From: Chara braunii
Taxonomy: Eukaryota > Streptophyta > Charophyceae > Charales > Characeae
Direction of reading: 5' to 3'
Length of the DNA: 57,025 nt
NCBI GenBank assembly: GCA_003427395.1
Contig: BFEA01000004.1
Span: 1,972,603-2,029,627, forward strand
The number at the start of each line of letters is the position of its first letter. The stretch's first letter is position 1. The notes beneath the pieces are model-generated. The model had not been told where the DNA came from. It ran no database searches and saw only the letters and a program-made list of their open reading frames with translations. Shown piece after piece: positions 1 to 14,018 of the stretch. Position numbers and translations under genes: made by a program.

Positions 1-61
<61 letters not shown>
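1..61. repeat. (TC)n microsatellite at the left edge
   Basis: Thirty TC units followed by a C run at 63-73; likely the reason the contig or window begins here. Confidence 0.95.
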
Positions 62-64
<3 letters not shown>

Positions 65-2934
65 CCCCCCCCCTGGGCGCGTTCGTCAAAAGAACCGACA
101 TTGGCTTTCATTTATTTATTTTTTATCGAGTAATTCTAGCGTTTTTATTTTTCCTTATTTTCCCCTTAGTTTTAGTTTTTTTCCCCATCTACCGGTAGGC
201 GTAGGCTCGGCCAGGGTCGGGCAACCGGTAGCGGGAGGGTTGGGCCTTAACAACCGGAGGGTACTGGTGGTTTAAAAACTCAATGACCGTGGCCTCCTCG
301 GCCTCCTACGGGCAGCTACTGGTGCTTCACATGCCCCGCCCCTTGCTAAGCCCTCACCTCAAAATTGCCCACCCTCTCGAACAACCACCGACGTTGAAAG
401 TTGAGTTGGCGTTGAAGGTCTCAAGGACATAAGACAACCCTGATGGGCTGCGAACTCGGGGGCACAAATGCAATCCTGACGGACTGCAAATGCAGGGGCA
501 TAAATGCAACCCTGACAGGCTGCGAACTGGCCTCCCCGAGGTTTCCCCCCCCAGTTGTGGTAGGTTTTGCCTGAACCACCCCTCTTTCTACCCCCTATAC
601 CTCCCCCTGGGCTACCCATGCAGTCCCGTTATCCCGGGCCTTCCATGCTTTCCTGTCGATTTCGTGGCTATGTTCATGCTTCCCCAATGGTGCGACTTCG
701 GGCTAAGAAAACACGAACCTGGCTATCTATTTTGTTGCTATGTTCATGCTCTCCAATGGTGGGTCCTGGCCCTTATTGCTGAGTGAACCTCCATCGTTGC
801 GGATGTCCGGGCTTGTCCATGCGGATATTCAGAGGTCACACAGGGGTGGAATGGAATTTCGCTTTTTTGTCCACCGTGGCCCATCTCGGTGCGCTAACGG
901 CTTCCCGCAAGCAGCAGGCCTACCTTCAGAGCGTCCCCTCTCGGCTGACGGACTGCCAGGCGCTCTAATCAAATCAATAACCGGAATAACACAATTTATC
1001 AGTAACACAATTTATCAGGGCTTCCTTTCTATGGGTCCGCGCTCGACGACGGAGCTGTTCCGTCTCTTGGATGGATCAGGGCATCGCTGTAAGGGTTTCA
1101 AGTTGACCCAGGCTGACCCGAATCCGAATCCGAAGCCGAGGCTCTAGGCTGTGGCAGTTCGCGGTTGCGTGCACGTATGTGCACGCGCTCTGATTCGGAG
1201 AGCTGTGCGTCATGTTTTGCGCGAGCCCGCGTGCCGCCGGCGGTCGTGATACAACGGTGATTGTACTTCGAAAAAACTTATTACTTATTACACGCTGACT
1301 GACGCAATGCAATGCAACTTCCGGGCAAAAGTTCCCCTCTGACAGTGTTTGTAAGTGGAGGGTTTCCTGCTGCTGCGTCCTCGTACACGCGACAGACCAA
1401 CGTCGGGCCTCGCTAAAGCCGTGCAGGGGGGGAGTGGGCAGAGTGAGCATGCCTCTCGTTGCCATTGCAATTACGAATTACCATTACCCGAGCCAGTGAG
1501 CGAGGTGAGACGAGATGGAGAGGGAGGGAAAGCGAGAGGGCGTGCTCACACCAGGACCTTTCTACTTACTTGTGGACGTAATTGTGGTCGTAAACATCCA
1601 GAGGGGGCCGTAAAAGCGGTCAGATTCATTCAGGATAGAGCTAGTGTTAGTACGCGCTGAGAGGGATGAGTGAGATGAGAGAAAAGTTTCACAGCGCGGT
1701 GACGTCGCGCGGGGATCGCGGAAAAACCTGGCTCCCAAGCCACCAGTGGAGAGAACCCGTGTCGTGGAGCTCAACCCGCGCTCCACGGCGGCGACCGGTA
1801 GTTCTTGCCGACCGGTAATTGTGTTGCGTCCAACCCAAGTTTAGGTACGGTGACGCGGTCGGGCAGGAGTAGAGCTGGGGCGGGGACGCTGGCGGGGCTT
1901 CGCCGGGGAGCGCAGGGAGGGGAACGCGCGGACACCGAGGGTAGGCGTCGGCGGGGAAGCAGTTTACCGTTCCAGGAGCGGGAAGTTTGTCGGTCCATTG
2001 CACGGCGCCATGACGCGAGGAGGGGGTGACTAGTGAGAGTGAGGAGGGGTGTTTGGGGGAAAGAGGGAGGGGGGGGGGCCGTAAGCGGAGCGGGAAGTTT
2101 GTCTGTGGGGACCAACGAGGCCAAGAAGTCAATGGAATAGTTCGTCCCTGGCGTTGTGGAATTAGCGGCCAGGATGTTGCGCGCGTTCGCGTACGCGTAC
2201 GCCCGTCCCCACTCGCTCAGTCAATCGAGGCACTTGATGTGCAGCGGAGGGGAGAAGAGGAGGAGTCGTGGGGAGCGACAGCGACGGACGATCGCCACGT
2301 GCACGAAGAGGGTAGACGTAGTACCGACTGTGCGACGGTAATCAATCAAAACGCACTTACCGCAGAGCCACCATCTCGAAGTGCAGCGGAGGGTTTAGGA
2401 TTGGATTGGAGGCGTCCCGAGCGTCTCTGCTGCCGTTCAGTGTTGTTGGCAGGTAAACGCATGGGAGGGGTGAGAGAATGGGTGGGTGGGTTGGAAGGGA
2501 CAAGGGGGCGGGGGGGGGGGGGGGGGGAGGGGGAAAGGGGAAAGGAGGGCGCAGGCTACGATGAGTCGTTATGACTAGCTGCCCGCGTGCGACAGGTGCA
2601 GCGGCGAAATTGAGATAGCTGCGCGCTTTGGGTCGCGCTAGCGTGCGCATCCTGCGCGAGGGTCGTCGACTCCCAGCGATCGCCGCGATCCCCTGCAGGA
2701 CAGGATTCTGGTACTCGGAGGGCAGTCGACAGGGCGGATACGCTGGAGGGTAGCCTGGAGGAGGAGGAGGGGGAAGAGGTGGTGGAGTTGCTTGGGAGTG
2801 TACTGGCCGTACGGGCCTCATGAGAGTCGCGTCGCGCGCTCGGCGTCCTTCTCGTTCTCCTCCTCCTCTCCCTCCTGCAGTGCACGATGATGCTCTGATT
2901 GGTGGTAGTAGACCACGTCCGCTGGACAGGGGAC
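62..2934. other. 5' flank of the WD40 gene: no gene recognised
   Basis: No supported gene. It holds a short tandem duplication around 443-530 (unit about 42 bp containing GGGGCAYAAATGCAAYCCTGA) and another near 660-765 (ATGTTCATGCT...CCAATGGTG twice). GC-rich, G-run-rich sequence from about 1850 to 2900 includes a 19-base G run near 2509-2527. The promoter and 5' UTR should lie here, but I see no convincing TATA box. Confidence 0.5.
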
Positions 2935-5900
2935 ATGGATACTGACGAAGACGAGTTCTTCGAAGCGTTAGAAGAGATCCCTTCCGGGTCCGAGGAGGGG
3001 GAAGACGAGCGGTCCAAGCGTCGCCTGCCCTCTCAACAACAGCAGCAGCAGCCGCCGCCGCCGCCGCCGCAGCAGCAGCAGCAGCAGCCATTACCGCTCT
3101 CGCAGCAGCTTCGGCCGCAGCAGCAGGCGCAACAACCGCAGCAACAGAGGCAGGAGGCAAACAAAGCCTTTGGAGAGGGCGGGGGGGGGGGGGGCGTAGA
3201 CTGCATTCAGGGGACGGGGCACGATGGGTTGGGCTATCATCAACGGGGTGCGGTGGGAGGGAGTTGGGAGTGGGGCAGTTGTAAGGATGGGCAGAAAGAA
3301 AACAGGGTGGGTTATGGGAACACGGGCTTTCGTGACGGCAAGGAGGTCAAGGTGGAAGCACGCAGCATGGTGGTGTCCGGCTCTCGAGATGGCAGCAGAG
3401 GGAGGATGGCAGAAGAGAACAACAGCCGGGGGAGCAGCGGCGGCAGGAACGAGAGACAGTCCTCTCGGAATAACGGGAGTAAGACCTGGGATAGAGTGGG
3501 GGAAGATTGTACCTGGAGCGCGGAGATGAAGAGGGGGGGGGATTACTCGATGGGATATGGGGGTGCGAGGATGAATGGCGTGACGGCAACGACGACCGTG
3601 ACGACGAGAACGAGATTGTCAAAGTCCATGGCGGCGGAACTGGAAAGCGAGGCAGGGGTCGTTGGGATTGAGAGAGTCGATAGCGTCTCGAGAATGGGAG
3701 GAGGGGGGGATGTGAGCAGTGGAGTGGACAAAAGCCGAGCAGTCAGTCAGGGGAAAGTGCGCGAGAGATCATTGACACCCTCCGCGGCGCAACGGGGAGG
3801 GAGTTCCTTCTCTGAGATGGACTTGTCTGTGTGGAAGGATTTGCCGGGGACGGTGAAAGAGAGGAGGGAGAGGTTCTGGCAGAGCTTGAAAGGGAGGAAT
3901 GGCAAGCTTGGATCGTCCATCGCGGCGCAGTCGCAACGATCGAGAAGTGTGTCCGTGCCAAAGTCTAACAATTACGTCCACGATTTGCGACCGATCAGAG
4001 AGAACGGGATCGGGATGGGTAGTGTGGAGCAAGGAGGGGAGGAGGAGGCGGTTCCGTCCAGGGCGAGGAGCGGGCTTGGTGGCGGCGGGAATGAAGGAGG
4101 AGTGGGGAGGACTAGAGCACTGGGCCGGAGTCGTCTGCGGCCCACGTCTGCGTCGTCGTCGTCATTGTCACCGCCGGTGGCAGATCGTTTGACGGCGCTG
4201 AGGAAAGATGGGGTTGGGGGTTTTGAACCCGCGCAGAGGGGGGCTGAGGAAGAGAGGAGTTCGATATCGAGGATTGCGAGCTTTGCTGCGAAGCCATCGA
4301 GGCCGCTTCAGTCTTGGGTGTCGTCGACCGCCAACTGGGTGAGGTGGAGGGGGGGATCAGGGGTCTCTCAGAGTCTGGATACCGGTGACGGAAGGGCAGG
4401 GTGGGAGGGGTGGGAGCGAGTCGTGTACGGAGGGGTAGGCGACGAGGGGATGCGATCATTCAGTGCAAGGAAGGAGCGACCCCGACCGGACTGGTTAGCG
4501 GACTCCCCCGAGCAGACGGCGAAGGGGGCGAGATCGGGCCCTTTGTGGGAGCCGGCGAGGACCAGTCGTTGGGATGCTTTCGGTGAAAGGGAGAGGCAGA
4601 GAGGAGGAGGAGGAGGAGGAGGGTGTCCTGACGAGGGGGCCAAAGAAGCGGGGAGCCGCTCTAGTAGTGGTTGTGCGCCCCGGTCGTTGTCCAGAGAAAA
4701 CGTGGACAACGGCCGCAGAGAAGAGAAGAGAAGAGACTCGACATCCATCTTCACCACGCCGGCAAATCGGTCCTCGGGGCGGGGTTCGACTGGGGAGGGG
4801 GTAGGCGGAGGCGAAGTTGTACGCGGGACGCGGAGATCGTCGTCGAGGCAGAGACAGAGAGAGGAAGAGGAAGAGGAGGGAGAAACAGAAGAAGAAGTTT
4901 TGACGAGCGGGAGGCACAAGCGGTCGAAGAGCGACCCGAGTCTTATTGGCAGCCCGGGAGCGGAGCAGGAGGCGGAAGTTGGGCGGCAGTCGTATTCCAG
5001 GGAGGGGGGGAAGGAAGGGTCCTCGAGCGGGAGAGCGGGGGCCGGCGAGGTGAGGGCGGAATGGCGCCCGGCGGAGAGGCTAGGGTGTAGTTCGTCCAGC
5101 GGGTCAGATGGCGTGTTCGTAGAGGGGGGGAGGGAGGGGGGGAAGAACGGGGTAGGGGACGGCCGCGGAGGGGGGGGCGAGGCGGACTCTATGCTTAGGG
5201 TGCACGATTTCAAATCGGGGAAGGAGATCGAGGTCGAGATGATTTACAGAATAAGGGACCTGGACACGGGGAAAGAGTTCATTTTGGGGGAGGACTTGTG
5301 CGCGAACCCCAGGGGGGCGGGGAAGGAGGGGAATAGAGTTCACGAGGTTGTGCACGAGGTTGGAAAAGGGGGGAAGCTGGGGAAAGACATGACGCTGGAC
5401 GAGTTCCAAGAGTCGCTAGGGATATACCCTTTGACGCGGGAGATGGCGATCAGAGAGAGAAGGGAGGGAAGAGGTGGGGGGGTTAAGGAAGAGAAGGGGG
5501 GGGATAAAAAAGAAGGAGAGGGGGGCGGGAAGAAGAAGGGTAGGTGGTTTCGCTCGATTAGAGTGTACGGCGGAGGTTCGAAAGAGAAGAAGGGGGGGAA
5601 GAGTGAAGGGGGAGGGGCGGAGACGGGGCAGGGGGGCAACACGCCGAGAAGCGACACGTCCTCGACCAAGGATTACGCCAGCTGCACGGAGGGGGAGAAG
5701 GCGGAGGGGAGGAAAGCGGGCAAGCGGAAGAAGGGGGAGCAGCAACCGTCCAGCACGGAGACCAGGGAGAAGGTTCATCATCACAGGAAGACCCACAGGG
5801 ACCTTACCGACTTGAAGTTGGGCCAGGAGCTGAGGGCTCATGACGGTGCCATTTGGACGATAAAGTTCAGTCGAGACGGAAAGTACATGGCGAGCGCGGG

Positions 5901-6261
5901 GCAGGACAAAATCGTCAAAGTGTGGCTGATACTTGACCGCAAGCCCAGTTCGAACACAAGGGGTAGCGGCGCGAGCGGCGAGGGAGGAGAGGGAGAGAGG
6001 GGGAGGACTTGCCGCGCAGACGACGAATGCGAAGTGGGGAATAGCGGGCGTCTGAGCAGCAGTAGCAGTTCAGGGAGTTGCCACAGCCTGGGGAGCAATG
6101 GCAATGGGAGCAGGCTCGGGGGGGGGGGAGGAAGCGCCCCCGCTCCCCCCGGAGCGACGGCGGGGTCCTGGGGTGGCAGCTTCTACATCCAAGAGACGCC
6201 GCATCGGGTCTTCAAAGGGCATACAGGGGACGTGCTCGACATGTCGTGGTCCAAGTCTCAG
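2935..6261 (+). CDS. WD40 gene exon 1 (start codon, N-terminal region, WD1 and half of WD2)
   Basis: Encodes residues 1-1109. The ATG at 2935 is the first in frame after a TGA at 2896. A CAG-rich tract at about 3034-3150 encodes alternating Gln and Pro runs. The conserved pre-propeller block lies near 5205-5445. WD1 is [20 protein letters not shown] through KIVKVWLI (about 5828-5930); a 75-residue Ser/Gly-rich loop separates it from WD2, which begins [17 protein letters not shown]. The exon ends in CAG before GTACTA at 6262, phase 0. Reading through gives only seven further codons before a stop, which supports a splice here. The sense strand is strikingly purine (G) rich. Confidence 0.88.
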
Positions 6262-7744
6262 GTACTACACAAGCATACAAGCATATGACCAAAAGCCTAC
6301 TGGCCTCCTCCTCGTTGTTGTTGCAGTTCCACTTTCCCTCCCTTGGACGACTCTGCTCGCTTGCCTCCCCCTCTTTCCTTCCCCCCTACCAACCGTCCGT
6401 TTCCCTATTCCGTCGATCGAACCCCTTTTTTTCCCCCCCCATACCGGGTTATCAATGCACATCCTGTCCACTGGGTTTCGTAATTAAAAAAAAAAAAAAA
6501 AAAAAAGGTTTTCGCAACTTCCTGCCATGCGCCGCTTATAGTACCGCAATTGAAAAAAAAAAAAAAAAAGGTTTCGCAAATCGACCGGTTTACAAATCAT
6601 CTCGCCTCGTGCAGCAGGGTCAGCTCGTCACCCCCCCCTACCGTCGTCGTTGGGCTAATCGGACTCCTCGTCTCGCGCATCCGTCTATCCATCCATTCCG
6701 TCCATTGATTATTGATTCGGTTGCTAATTCAACCAATGTCGATCTCCACCACTGCACACAGCCGACTCACGCACGACCAATCAGGTGCAGCGAATGCCAA
6801 TCTACTTGATTGTATTGTTTTATGATACCGATCAACGATCAAACGGCAGTTGTCATCATTACTAATCGACTAGTCATCATTGGGGATTGTGAACCGATGG
6901 ATTTGGATTGATTGATCCGATGGCCGTTGGTGCAGATGCTTTTTGCTTCTTCCCGGGGGGCAATGACCGATGGCGATGGACATTTCTGAGGAGGAGGAGG
7001 AAGTTGACAAGAGACCAACTTTTCCTCCTGACTTTGGCGACCTAGCAGGGCCGCGAATAGACTGTATGGGTCTGGTTTGGGTTCTTCCGCGCGTTCAGCA
7101 TTTGATGACGCTTCTTCCGTCTCGTCGGTTTTACATCTACGATACGAGTGAACCGTCATGTCATGGTCTTACGTTTCGATGCTACCAATAGGCATTGCAA
7201 GCTTGTCCATCTCAACGATTACCATTTCCGTAATTCAGAGGTGGCATCCTCGGTGGGCGCGCTTTCCCCCCCCTCTTGCCCGGAGTAGATGCGCTCATAG
7301 TATATATATGTACATATGTATATATGCACAGTGACAATTACTTAATACAGTAGATGGTAGGGGAAAAAATGCAGCAATGTGTCAGATAAACGGAAAATTT
7401 GTCGGTAGGTAGAGAGCCCCAACTGCCGCTGTTCTTACAGTACTTATGTGTTCTTTTAGCAAACTGACAAGATCTGCTCTCTTGATGATGAGGGTAACCG
7501 GTTGGATGAGGAGGGTGGATTAGTCTTTTCCACTTCGCCGGGAGAAGTACGCGGTGCGGTTTGTGAGGTGATGATAACTCCACTGCACTCCTTGGTAGTC
7601 TGAGTAGCAAAGCTGTCTCTTATACACATCTAGATGTGTATAAGAGACAGCCACTGCACTGCTTGGTAGTCTGAGTCTGACAGCATGTGAAGGCTGTGAG
7701 TTGTGCAGTTCAACTTTGCCCGTCCTAAGTGTACTGCCATCCGC

Positions 7745-7784
<40 letters not shown>

Positions 7785-9431
7785 CAGTTCCGCTGCGCAA
7801 AACGAATGAATGTGTATACGGGTTTGCGAGCCTCCTTAACAGATAAGCTGACCGTAGATCGCGCATTGCCGAGGAATCGACGGACGACAGCTTCTCGGTC
7901 TTGCGGGGGGCACTGCAGAGACCCCGTTCCAGTCTCTTTCTAGACCCTCGGATGTCAGTCAGAAGCATGGGACCCCGTCATGTCTATTATGGCGTATTAC
8001 AGTTAACTCTTTTAGAGTTATGTATCTGTTTCTTTGTCTCCTTCCTATGGCCATTTTTTCCGCGTTTGGAAAATGTGCGAACAGGCTCTGCAGGACTGAT
8101 GGTGGTGAGCAATTCGGTCGCTGGCTTGCACTGACGCGCCCGCGAAACCAACTAGGGTCTGCACGAAGATTGAGTCGATTATGTGCTGAAAAAGACGTGT
8201 TCTCGCTGACTGATAGAGTGCTGTTCTGTTTCGGCACACAAGGGTCAGAACGCTTGTGCTGATTGGTTGACCCTTCGACCGGCTTGTTTGATTGGTGATT
8301 GGTGGGTTGGTTGATGTGTTGATTGAGGGGATGATGACTCAGCGGATTGATGGGGTTATTGATTGATTGATTGATTGATTGGCGGGTAGATTGATTGACC
8401 GATGGATTGCGTGATGAATCGACTGATTGGATTGATTTTTATTACTAGTAGTCGTAGTAATTGAGCGAGGTGTTGATTGCCTGTCCAATCAGGGCGGTTA
8501 AGTTGTTGGTTGAGCAGATGATGGTTGGGGTTTTGCTCCTATATCACATTTGTTCGCCGAACCGTTGTGGCTCGTACTATGTCTCCATCTCGGCGAACCC
8601 TCCTGAATTTCTCCGGGCGTGCTCGCACACGACTTTTTCGATTGAACTCTGGACTTCATTGCGGTCAGATACATCCATGATGTGCTTATTGTGGCCAGAT
8701 ACATCCAGCAAAGTCTTAGTGTGAGTATACTCTCCTCCGTCCGGGCAACCCATCCTGTCTCTTTAGTCTATCGTGCGGAAGTGTTTCCGGTGACGTGTCG
8801 AACAACGGAGAGCGTACTCACACGAGCACTTTGCGAAACGCATCTGACTGTAATTACGTCCAATCCTGGACGAATCTGACTGCAAACACGTCCAGAGCTG
8901 TGTAGAAAAAAGTCCCTGCGATACCGCTGCCATTGATTGGCAGTGCTGCTAATGATCATCATGCTGCTTCGATCCATGATGATGACGACGACGAGTTGCC
9001 ACGTGTCATTCCCGTGCCTGCTGTTCGTCGATGTCATGGATGTTGGCCCAACGGTTCGTTGACGGTGGACAACTGCCAATCAGCGCTACTAATGATCATC
9101 ACGCGGCTTCGATCCATGATGATGACGACGAGGAGTTGCCACGTGTCATTCCCGTGCCTGCTGGTCGTCGATGTCATGGATGTTGGCCCGACGGTTCGTT
9201 GACACGTGGACACGTGGGCGACGATCCGAATTGCGGTCGACCGAGAGCGTCGGAGGTAGCGAGGGTAAGGTGTGGGAGCGAGCAACGACGTTGGGAAGGG
9301 AGGGAAGAGGGAGGGAGGGAGAGGAGAGGAGTAACTGCGAGGAGAGGCACGCCGTTGAGGAGCGGGAGAGAGGAGAGGAGAGGAGGAACTGAGCGTTCGG
9401 CTGAGGATCGCGAGAGGCAGTTGTTGGGGAG

Positions 9432-9516
<85 letters not shown>

Positions 9517-9912
9517 GATTTTGTTCCCTTATTTGTAGTGTGGTAATGGTACGGAAAACAGGAGCACAGCTGCTGCTATCGTCTCTTCACCCGGCTAAGG
9601 TCATTATCACTGTGTCTAGACTCGAAGCAACCCCAAATACCGGTGTAATGACTCGGCGTTTTATTCCGGTGAAGACGGTAGGTGCGCCCTCCCACCCTTG
9701 GGAAAATCTCCTACAGAGTAGAAGCTAGACCGGGGACGACAGTTCGACGCTTGTTTGAGAATGGAAGATTCATTCATGCAGCTGTCATAACGCGAAAGGC
9801 CAGCTCGCCGGTGTCCATCTCCACCCAATGTGTTCTCTCTCGATTCGACACGTGGCTGTCCGGGAATAGATCCGGTTTGGAAATGAAATCGTTGGACCCT
9901 GGCGGGGGGGGG

Positions 9913-9956
<44 letters not shown>

Positions 9957-9966
9957 NCGCGGGGGG

Positions 9967-10028
<62 letters not shown>

Positions 10029-13000
10029 AGACCTTGTAGTGTGGATGGGAGGGGGAAAGACCAAAGGCACAGGTGAGAAGCAAGAAGGCGCAAATGCACG
10101 GGTGGATGTTGGAACAGCAGTTAGGTGGAATGGGAGCGAAGTCGAGACTGGAAGCGGGTGGAGGGCTGAGGGGATAGTCGCCCTTGCAGTCCTCAGAATG
10201 CATCTGACCGCAATTACGGCCAGACGTGGAATCTGACTGTCCAGAATCATCGTCGAAAATCTCCCAGTGTGAGTATGCCCTGAGGGGGAGAGGAGCTAGT
10301 TGTGCACCTAAAGTTGGGACTGCTACTGGACGTGGATCTGCTGGAGTGGTGGAAGGCATGGAATCTGCGTAATAATGGGAAGCTATGGCTGTCGACCTTG
10401 AGGGCATGCTTACACTACTGTAGCACTTTCGGGGATGTATATGATCGTTTTCCCGACCTGGTCAGGATGCACCTAACCGCTATTACGTCCACAGAGAAGT
10501 GAAAAAACTCCTAGGGTGAGTATGCCCTGAGCGGGTGGTTGGAGTATCGTTATCCATCCTGAGTGTGAAGGGCTTCCCGCCCCCTCCCACTGACTGAAGT
10601 ATATAAATAAATAGGGCTCTCTCGTCTCGCTCTTCTTTTCGTTCATTCATCCTTTTCGCCGCCCACCCTTTCACTGTGGTATCGTCATTCATGGTCGTCC
10701 TTATCTGTCCAATCGAAGCCCCCGGGTGTTGGCCCTTGCTCCGTTACTCAACATTTGACACTTATCTGAACTGCTATGTGGACCAGATTCATTACTCTAT
10801 TGAACATTTTGAACGTATTTGGACCATGATCAGCTCCACATACATTTGGAATGCTGTGCAGTGGAGCGAGGCCCACCGAGTCTCGTCACCCAGATCACGT
10901 TGTCCTTATCCGTTCCAAGCCCGGGGATTCGGCGCCTCGCCGCTCAACTCACCAATTGTGAAAAAGACGAAAGTATGGAGGGTGTACTTCTCCACGTTCT
11001 AGCACGATATACATTTTTTTTATTTTATTTTTTTATAATTTGGTGAGAGGTCCGGCGAGGCCCTCAGTGCCGTCCGCAGATCTGCTCCCAATTTGACTGC
11101 CCCATGTGACATCATCGCCCGCGTTCTCATTTGGTCATGCGCAAGCCATCCCCGTTTGATGATACGTTTTTGCTAATGACTTAAAACACGCGAACGCAAC
11201 GCACCCGCATTTTGGCTGCACCTGGCCGATTGTATACATTCGGTATCGGCGTGCTTTGTGTTCGGGAGAGGGCGGTAGTCAGCATGTTTTACCTACCGTC
11301 TTCACCCGAATAGAACGCCCGGTCATTATAGCTGTATATTATAGCTGTATTTGGCACACCTTTCGGTCCAGGTGCGGCGATAATGACCGGGGCGTTCTAT
11401 TCGGGTGAGGACGGTAGTGCGTGGTTATTAATCAACGTTCTGTTTTTTCGTTTTTGGTTACTAATCTAATCAAATCAGCGCGAAACTTCGTTCCTGTAGA
11501 GCTCTTTTTTTTTTCAACTGGTCTAATGATGACGTAATTACAGTCAGATACATCCCGCATCCGGCTGTAATTGCGGTCAGAATACGTTGGTGAATATGTT
11601 TAGCTAATTCCTCGTCTGAGTGATTATGGCCTTAATGAACTTGTCTGTTGCCCAATCGACTCAAACGTAGTTAGCTCGTCAATCGATTCGCAATGAATGA
11701 ACCAATCAAAGTGTCATCAGTAGCTAGCTGTTAACTGTCTTGTCAATCTCGTTAATGTCTTCCGTCAATTGATGACCAACCGACCAATACATTCATTCAT
11801 AATGTGATTATGTGAGTCGTGCACATCACTGGAGCAATCAGGTCAGGCCCTCGTCAGTGTAATGAACCCATCAAATCAACGAGACGATGGCTTGAATACT
11901 AACGACGTTCCTATACTTCCTATCGAAATCAACGAGATGATATCTGAACTATTTATCGAAATCAACGAGATGATAGCTGAACTATTCACAGCCACTGCGG
12001 ATTCAATTGTACGTCTGTCTTCATTGAACCTTACCGGGAAGGGTTTTGTTGGTCCATGGGAGGGATGCCGTCTATATTCGGCGGCCTTCCCCCCTCATAT
12101 GCAATCCACGGGCGAGTTCATTGCGCGCCAGTTATGCAATCCACGGGCGAGTTCATTGCGCGCCATTTGCGCTGTGTGCGAGCCCTCCTTAGTAATGTGC
12201 ATGTCACTCCATCAAGGCCACCACCTGTTGACAATCGCAGACTTTTTTTTTTTTTTTTCTGCCCCCCCCGCAGGGCGCATGTGATGTGTGTTGATACTCT
12301 TGGACATCTTTTAAACCCATCTTTTAAACCCTGCCCCCGCAAGTTCTTGAAAAAAAAAAAAAAAAAAAAAAAAAGAAAGAAAGAAAGAAAAAAGAAAAAA
12401 AAAGTTCAAAGTTGCTGAATTCACTTGCAGCTTGCAGTTGGGAAGAAAATATACATAACGTACATGCATGACACACATATTATTAAATTCGGAATTACGA
12501 AGAGAGAAAATGCACTCGCAGTTAATTAAAAAACTCGCAGTGGAGCAGTTGAAAAAAAAAAACAAAAAAAAACTCGCAGTTAATTAAAAAATATGGGGTT
12601 GGGCGGGCATATACGGGGAACATGGAGGAGAGAAATCAGAGAGGCAGAGAGAGAAGTAACTGGTAAACCCACGTTAGGTAATCGGGCCGGGGGGGGTGCC
12701 TGGCTCGGCGGCAAAGCAAAGTATACATTCGTTCTACCTTCCTTACAGTCGGCAGCTAGTGGGATGCATCTCCGGTCAATGTGAAGATACGGTAGGGGAA
12801 TGCCACTGAATGGCAGATTCGACAGATTGGGATATTGTTGTTGGGGGGGGAGGAGGAGGATTGGGGGAGGTTGGCGTAAGACTCATATCATATTTCCTCC
12901 TCGTTTAATCACGACAGAGCAATTTTTTTTATTTTTTTTTCTGTTTTTTTAATCACAACAGCGATTTTATCGTGGAAAAAAGTTTTGATTTTGTTTTTCG

Positions 13001-13470
13001 TTTTTCCTGTTCAATTTGGTTAACAGTTTCAGTTCCGAAAGATTTGTGCGGCAGTTCCGAAAGATTTGTACGGATGTACGGAGAGGCAACATTCGAATGA
13101 TTGCCTGTTTGGCTTTTCCTTCTCGAGACGGGGTGCTTGCCTGCCTGCCTGCGATTCTCCCTAGCCCGATCCCGATCTCTCCCGATCTCGAGCATCGTCG
13201 TCCATGCCTGCCCTTTGTTATGCCGAGGTCATCATCTCGCTCCTTACCAGACCTGCATTTCCTTAAAACTCAGTCTCGTGGCGAGGTAAACGGCCGCGGG
13301 GCCTTATCAGACCCACCAATTCAATAATCCGACGCCGCGCCTTCCCTTCTCTCGCATCTGATCTTCCCCCCCGCAGTTTTGTAATCATGTGGACATCGCG
13401 CAATCTTCTCTTTCCCTCGCGTGCGATCATAAGTGTGTTTTCATAAATCTCGATACGCATGGTCGCCCTT

Positions 13471-13536
<66 letters not shown>

Positions 13537-13547
13537 TGGGGAGGGGN

Positions 13548-13582
<35 letters not shown>

Positions 13583-13937
13583 AGGGGTGAATGAAAGCGT
13601 AGTGTGTAATTTTGTACATAGTGGGAGAGTAGTCGAAAATGTTCGAGTTGTCTTTCTGCGCAGCAGAGAGAAAAGGAAGTAATTGCAGCAATCGGCTTTT
13701 GTGACGGCAATCAATCAATTAGCGGCTTCTTCATGACAGTCAAAATGAACGATCCGATGCTCGCAAGCTCGTCTCCCTGGAACTCGCCACGGGGGACGAC
13801 CTGCCTTCTTCCCCCTTTCATCTCCTTCATCTCCTTCCCCTTTGCCGAACTCCATCAGGACTTGGTTCTTCAGCGCTCCTCCCTCCCTCTCGTTCGATTG
13901 GGGGGTTGTTGAGGTATTGCGTACGTCGGGTCGACGC

Positions 13938-14018
<81 letters not shown>

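Noticed and set aside
2357-3160. Minus-strand open frame with poly-Ala (267 codons)
   Set aside because: Produced by the CAG/CCG tract and G runs read backwards.
4368-5213. Long open frame on the minus strand opposite WD40 exon 1 (281 codons)
   Set aside because: Pro/Ser/Leu-rich shadow of the G-rich sense strand; no domain, and the sense strand is the conserved one.
7613-7650. Natural Tn5-type insertion or palindromic regulatory hairpin
   Set aside because: Exact identity over 38 bp to the synthetic mate-pair junction and lack of any IS50 sequence point to library contamination.
8240-8440. GATTGATTG-rich stretch as a CRISPR-like or regulatory array
   Set aside because: Units are only 4 bp and irregular with no constant spacers; ordinary microsatellite decay in a eukaryotic intron.
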